From Methanomicrobiales archaeon (GTDB taxonomy: Archaea > Halobacteriota > Methanomicrobia > Methanomicrobiales > JACTUA01), in the NCBI GenBank assembly GCA_028678555.1, contig JAJRDF010000051.1, positions 1-8,686 of the forward strand: DNA of 8,686 bases, read 5' to 3'. The translations under genes and the position numbers were made by a program. This document shows, in pieces, positions 5,595 to 8,686 of the stretch. The notes under the pieces are model-generated. The model saw only the letters and a program-made list of their open reading frames with translations, was not told the origin of the DNA and did no database searches. Numbering within the stretch: the first letter of the stretch is position 1; every line of letters starts with the position of its first letter.

Positions 5595-6413
5595 GTGAGC
5601 AGGGGGTGGACCGGCAACCATCTGCCGGATCCGGATCTCATCACCTGGACGGCGGAACACCACACCTCGTTTCTCTCACGGCTCTCACCGTGGACGCGGG
5701 TGCTCCTCCTCGCCGAGGTCGTGGTGCTCGTCATCGTCATGCCCGCTTCCCCCCTCCTGGCTCTCCTGTACCTGGTCACCCTGGTGTCCGCCCTCTCGGC
5801 GGGACTCCCGGCCCGGCAGCTCTTGGCCTGGTCGCTCCTCCCCGCCCTCGCCGTGCTCTCCCTGATCCTCCTGCTGGTCTGGGGTGAACCCGGTATCCCG
5901 GTACTCGTGATCCCTCTGGGAGGGTTCACCCTCACGCTCACCGACGGGGGAATCTCCCTTGCCGTCTCCCTGCTCCTCCGGGCCCTCACCTCCTTCACCG
6001 CCACGCTGGCGGTCCTGGCCTCCACGCGCTACGCGGATCTCACCGCCCTCATGGACGCGCTCCTCCCCTATCCTGCCGACCAGATCCTCCTCCTGGCCTA
6101 CCGGTTCATCTTCATCACCCTCTCCATGGTCCGTTCGATGCAGAAGGCCCTCTGGTCCCGGGGGGGAAGTCTCCTCTCCAGCGCAGCGAGGCAGACCCGG
6201 GTCTTCGCCAATGCAGGGGCCCTTGTCTTTGTCCGGTCCTATGACCGTGCGGAACGGGTAGGCAAAGCCATGGAGAGCCGGGGGTACACGGGGTCGCTCT
6301 CCACGGGAACCAGACTGCCGCGGCCGGGCCCCCGCGATGCCCTGGTCCTCCTGGGTGCATTGGCATCCGGGATCCTGCTCCTGGCGGTCACCCTGGGGAG
6401 GGGCGGGCCATGA
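5595..6413 (+). CDS. cbiQ: Ni/Co energy-coupling-factor transporter, transmembrane T component (CbiQ/EcfT)
   Basis: Integral membrane coupling protein of an ECF transporter, 272 residues, the usual CbiQ size. It links the metal-binding S component to the ATPase. Hydrophobic segments lie at about 34-50, 52-70, 76-97, 102-120, 122-143 and 248-267. The cytoplasmic coupling region has two Ala-x3-Arg-Gly elements, ALWSRG (185-190) and AMESRG (225-230, followed by Tyr); these are the EcfT coupling-helix signatures that contact the ATPase grooves. GTG 5595 is chosen because GGAGGCG ends 6 bases before it. The stop overlaps the cbiO start by four bases (ATGA), giving coupling. Family assignment is firm; whether Ni2+ or Co2+ is carried depends on CbiM and cannot be settled here. 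Confidence 0.92.
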   Translation: MSRGWTGNHLPDPDLITWTAEHHTSFLSRLSPWTRVLLLAEVVVLVIVMPASPLLALLYLVTLVSALSAGLPARQLLAWSLLPALAVLSLILLLVWGEPGIPVLVIPLGGFTLTLTDGGISLAVSLLLRALTSFTATLAVLASTRYADLTALMDALLPYPADQILLLAYRFIFITLSMVRSMQKALWSRGGSLLSSAARQTRVFANAGALVFVRSYDRAERVGKAMESRGYTGSLSTGTRLPRPGPRDALVLLGALASGILLLAVTLGRGGP

Positions 6414-7342
6414 ACGGATCCGTGCCGGGGGGACCCGGTGGGGAGGGCATCCCGTCCTGCGCCCCGGGACAGCAGGAGCGCCGGGAACTGCTTCACGTGG
6501 ACTGTGCCAGCCATGTCTACCCTGATGGCACGAGGGGGATCCATGAACTCTGCTTCCGGGTCTATGAGGGGGAGATCGTCGCGCTCTGCGGCCCGAACGG
6601 CGCCGGCAAATCCACCCTCATCGAACATTTAAACGGCCTCCTCCAGCCCTCTTCCGGGAGGGTCACGGTTCTCGGGAAGGAGACCGGAGGGAAGGGGGGC
6701 GCGGAGCTCTGGCGCTTCGTCGGGGTGGTCTTCCAGAGGTCCGACGACCAGCTCTTTGCCCCCACCGTCCTGGATGACGTGATGTTCGGGCCGCTGAACC
6801 TGGGCCTCCCGCCGGACCAGGCGACCCGCAGGGCCCGGGATGCCCTCGCTGCTGTGGGGGCCCCGGACCTTGAGGCGAAGATGCCGGCGTACCTGAGCGG
6901 CGGGCAGAAACGGCTGGTGGCGATCGCAGGGATCCTGGCCATGGACCCCCTGATCATCGCCTTCGACGAGCCCACGTCGGACCTGGACCCGGTCCACGGT
7001 GCCGTCATCGAAGGGATCATCCGGGACCTCCGGGACCGGCGGGGGAAGAGCGTGGTCCTCGCCACCCACGACCTGGATCTGGCATCCCGCATCGCCGACC
7101 GGGTCTGCCTGGTGAAGGGCGGTTCCCTCATCGCCGACGGAAGCCCCCGTGAGATCTTCTACAACCAGGATCTCCTCAAGGCGGCCGGGCTTCTCGAGCC
7201 TGCCCCGGTGCGGTTCTTCCGGGACCTGTGCAGGGAGTACGGGATTGAGACCACGGACCGTCCGCTGACGCTGGAAGAGATCAGCAGATCACCGGTTTTT
7301 TCCCGATATGGGGAAGGTTCCGGCAGGAAAAAGTTGGAGTGA
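6410..7342 (+). CDS. cbiO: Ni/Co energy-coupling-factor transporter, ATP-binding component (CbiO/EcfA)
   Basis: ABC-type ATPase of 310 residues that powers the ECF transporter on the cytoplasmic face. Visible motifs: Walker A GPNGAGKST (61-69), Q-loop FQRSDDQLFAPTV (Gln109), ABC signature LSGGQKR (162-168), Walker B LIIAFDE with catalytic Glu187, D-loop SDLDP and H-loop His220 (ATHD). The Q-loop sequence with DDQLF is typical of CbiO. Only one ATPase gene is present, so a homodimer is expected, as in Cbi/Nik systems. ATG 6410 overlaps the cbiQ stop and follows a GGGGAGGGGCGGG ribosome region. This start gives about 27 extra Gly/Pro-rich residues before the usual family start; a later start is possible but the ATGA coupling favours this one. 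The C-terminal 45 residues after the ATPase core are poorly conserved in the family. Confidence 0.95.
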   Translation: MNGSVPGGPGGEGIPSCAPGQQERRELLHVDCASHVYPDGTRGIHELCFRVYEGEIVALCGPNGAGKSTLIEHLNGLLQPSSGRVTVLGKETGGKGGAELWRFVGVVFQRSDDQLFAPTVLDDVMFGPLNLGLPPDQATRRARDALAAVGAPDLEAKMPAYLSGGQKRLVAIAGILAMDPLIIAFDEPTSDLDPVHGAVIEGIIRDLRDRRGKSVVLATHDLDLASRIADRVCLVKGGSLIADGSPREIFYNQDLLKAAGLLEPAPVRFFRDLCREYGIETTDRPLTLEEISRSPVFSRYGEGSGRKKLE

Positions 7343-7352
7343 TACCAAAATG
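7330..7352 (+). promoter_or_regulatory. Partial copy of the 5057-5079 repeat just before cbiM (tentative)
   Basis: AAAGTTG at 7330-7336 matches the left arm of the repeat at 5057-5063 exactly. After the same 9-base spacing comes CAAAATG, of which the first three bases match the right arm. It straddles the cbiO stop codon (7340-7342). The adjoining 76-base gap before cbiM also holds a small hairpin CCCTG-TCGG-CAGGG (7392-7405). A secondary operator or internal promoter for cbiM is possible, but the match is incomplete. Confidence 0.25.
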
Positions 7353-7418
7353 GTCCGTACCGCAGGTCCCTTGATCCGTGTCCGGGTCCACCCCTGTCGG
7401 CAGGGAAGGGTGTGAGCC

Positions 7419-8069
7419 ATGGCCCACATCCACCTCCAGGACGGGGCCTTCTCCCTCTCCTTCACCCTCCTCTGGTGGGCGGTGGCCCTGGTCCTGCTCC
7501 TCGCCTGTCTCTTCCTGCTCCGGAGGCATGGCAAACTCCCGAGCCGGCAGATCACGGTGGCCGCCCTCTGCACCGCCGCGGCATTCGCCGTCTTCCAGAT
7601 CGAGATCCCCCTTTTTGGTGGGATCCACCTGAACCTGACCCCCCTCATCGGAATCCTGGCGGGACCGGTCATCGGAACCATCATCGTGTTCCTGGTGAAC
7701 CTGCTCTCGGCCGGCCTCGGGCATGGCGGCTGGGGGATGATCGGTGCGAATACCCTGATAAGCGTGGCAGAGGTGGCGGTGGCAGCGCTCGTTTTCACCG
7801 GCTTGCGACGTGCCGGTGCTGCACCCGGCGTGGGGGCAGGGATCGCCACATTCGTTGCCCTCGCCGTCGGCAATGCCGCGATGGTCGGGATCATCATGGT
7901 CTCCGGTATCCAGGGCGTGACCCAGGAAGGCTCCTCGCTCCTGGCAGGGCTCTCCCTCGTGGTCCTGGTGAACATGGGAATGGCGGTGATCGAGGCCATG
8001 GTGACCGCCCTCATGGTGTCATTTATTGCCCGGGCCAGGCCTGCCCTCCTGGGTGAAACGGGGTCCTGA
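7419..8069 (+). CDS. cbiM: Ni/Co energy-coupling-factor transporter, substrate-binding S component (CbiM-like)
   Basis: Metal-binding membrane protein of 216 residues with about six to seven hydrophobic segments (roughly 14-35, 44-62, 72-97, 104-128, 136-162, 177-205). Conserved CbiM/NikM landmarks are the short N-terminal metal loop, here MAHIHLQDGAF in place of the usual MHIPEG/MHIMEG; GGIHLNLTPLIGILAGP with His70 where family members have the second histidine ligand; and GHGGWGMIGANTL (101-113), matching the family's GDGG...GANxxxM. In NikM the metal is held by the N-terminal amino group, His2 and a later His. Here removal of Met before Ala would put His at mature position 2. No CbiN or NikN gene is present. 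ATG 7419 follows GGGAAGGGTGTGA. The gene lies 76 bases after cbiO, so it is probably in the operon but may have its own start signals. Confidence 0.9.
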   Translation: MAHIHLQDGAFSLSFTLLWWAVALVLLLACLFLLRRHGKLPSRQITVAALCTAAAFAVFQIEIPLFGGIHLNLTPLIGILAGPVIGTIIVFLVNLLSAGLGHGGWGMIGANTLISVAEVAVAALVFTGLRRAGAAPGVGAGIATFVALAVGNAAMVGIIMVSGIQGVTQEGSSLLAGLSLVVLVNMGMAVIEAMVTALMVSFIARARPALLGETGS

Positions 8070-8103
8070 ACCCCGGTTCCGGGCACCCCGTCAGGACCCT
8101 GTT
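8057..8103. terminator. Inverted repeat between convergent cbiM and ykgJ-like genes, possible bidirectional 3'-end hairpin
   Basis: GGGTCCTGA (8061-8069, including the cbiM stop) and TCAGGACCC (8091-8099) pair perfectly. Pairing extends outward to 8057/8103 with one G-U, giving a 13-bp stem. The 21-base loop contains a smaller CCCGG-TT-CCGGG hairpin. The structure fills the whole 36-base gap between the two stop codons. No long T-run follows on either strand, so termination is inferred from position and symmetry alone. Confidence 0.5.
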
Positions 8104-8105
8104 CC

Positions 8106-8576
8106 TCAGGTGACGCGGTATCCCCGCTTCTCCAGGAACCGCTGCAGCTGTTCCTCTGCGTCCGGCGCCGTCAGGGAAATCACCCGCAGCGCGTCTTCCC
8201 ATGCCGCCCGGAGGTCAGGATCATCAGAGAACAGACCGAAGGTGCCGTGCACCCTCCCGATCTCCCCTCCCCCGGGCCGGGAGATCCGCAGGATCACGCA
8301 ACGGTATGCCCGGCACTGCTCCGGGCGGGTCCCGTGGATGGTGCAGACCACATACTCGCCGTCCGGCCGGAGGAAGGGGCAGGCATGGGGGTGAGCCTCC
8401 GGGAAGCCCCGGTCCCGGAAAAGAGCCCTCTTGTCCTCATCGATCCGGGCGGTAAATTCCGTCCCGGTGGAGACGGCGCAGCAGGCAAACTCAAACGGGG
8501 CCGACTCCCGTTCGATCGCCAGGTAGTCGCCAAGGTACCTGCAGCAGCTCCCGCACCGGGCGCAGACAAATGCCAT
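8106..8576 (-). CDS. YkgJ-type cysteine-cluster protein (putative metal or Fe-S binding)
   Basis: About 156-residue cytoplasmic protein of the YkgJ / CxxCxxCC family, proposed to bind zinc or an iron-sulfur cluster; no biochemical role is established. With the start at 8576 the signature CARCGSCCR has Cys5, Cys8, Cys11 and Cys12. The second half-signature is CPFLRPDGEYVVCTIHGTRP with Cys66 and Cys78, then EQCRAYRC with Cys88 and Cys93. Additional Cys32-Cys33 lie in FEFACCAVS. ATG 8576 (MAFVCARC) is preferred because family members usually begin a few residues before the first cysteine; ATG 8606 would add ten residues (MHPEGSLTGW). Neither start has a convincing ribosome site or TATA box. The gene converges on cbiM with a hairpin between them and no functional link to metal uptake is shown. 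Confidence 0.86.
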   Translation of the reverse strand: MAFVCARCGSCCRYLGDYLAIERESAPFEFACCAVSTGTEFTARIDEDKRALFRDRGFPEAHPHACPFLRPDGEYVVCTIHGTRPEQCRAYRCVILRISRPGGGEIGRVHGTFGLFSDDPDLRAAWEDALRVISLTAPDAEEQLQRFLEKRGYRVT

Positions 8577-8686
8577 CCATCCGGTTAGTGATCCTTCCGG
8601 ATGCATCTTTGTTCCGGAAGCAGCCAGGTGTCCGAAACCATCTCCCGCCCCCCCCCAGGAGCGTCACGGCAATCACAGCCTCATGA

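Noticed and set aside
7343..7418. Possible small cbiN gene between cbiO and cbiM
   Set aside because: Only 76 bases, no open frame encoding two membrane segments. CbiN seems absent here.
7289..8086. Minus-strand open frame (265 codons) across cbiM
   Set aside because: Shadow of cbiM; translation is Thr/Ala/Arg repetitive and has no motif, whereas the plus strand has CbiM landmarks.
8607..8686. Right-hand edge, including a run of nine C (8648-8656)
   Set aside because: No gene, promoter or tRNA seen in these 80 bases; the homopolymer might be a sequencing-prone site but shows nothing by itself.
1..8686. CRISPR arrays, insertion sequences, attachment sites, toxin-antitoxin or defence islands
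   Set aside because: No direct repeats with spacers, no transposase or integrase motifs, and the tRNA-Ile 3' end is not duplicated elsewhere in the window as far as I can see.

Overview
The window is GC-rich (roughly 60-65% by eye) and reads as chromosomal DNA of a methanogenic archaeon, most likely of the order Methanomicrobiales (Methanoculleus-like; inferred, not searched). The reasons are an IorA/IorB indolepyruvate:ferredoxin oxidoreductase pair, a DUF2180-type small cysteine protein beside an aquaporin, a tRNA-Ile gene without an encoded CCA end, TATA-like promoter islands in a GC-rich background, and a CbiM/CbiQ/CbiO metal transporter. Genes are tightly packed with several 1-4 base overlaps.

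Layout. Positions 1-513 (minus strand): a DUF2180 zinc-ribbon-like protein coupled by a TAATG overlap to an aquaporin truncated by the window edge. Positions 672-3782 (minus strand): iorA, iorB and an orphan beta-class DNA methyltransferase, apparently one operon. Around 3849-3856 a single TATA-like element could serve both iorA (leftward) and tRNA-Ile(GAT) (rightward, 3891-3964). A two-TM membrane protein gene (3992-4456) follows the tRNA. It converges on an unrecognised 173-aa gene (4463-4984, minus) with only 6 bases between the stop codons. From 5108 to 8069 (plus strand) lies the most interesting region: a DtxR/MntR-like regulator followed by cbiQ, cbiO and cbiM, an energy-coupling-factor transporter for Ni2+ or Co2+. 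A convergent YkgJ-type cysteine-cluster protein gene (8106-8576, minus) ends the coding part. I see no gene in positions 8607-8686.

How the parts fit. IorAB oxidatively decarboxylates aryl pyruvates with ferredoxin as acceptor; in methanogens the enzyme is linked to aromatic amino acid metabolism and use of aryl acids. The regulator plus ECF transporter looks like a self-contained metal uptake system that would feed cobamide and F430/hydrogenase metallocentres. Its regulator has lost several canonical MntR/DtxR metal ligands and carries a Cys/His/Cys-Cys tail. Three inverted repeats in and around this cluster (5057-5079 at the promoter, 5540-5572 after the regulator, 8057-8103 after cbiM), plus a partial repeat before cbiM, suggest how it may be controlled and ended. 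These regulatory readings are inference.
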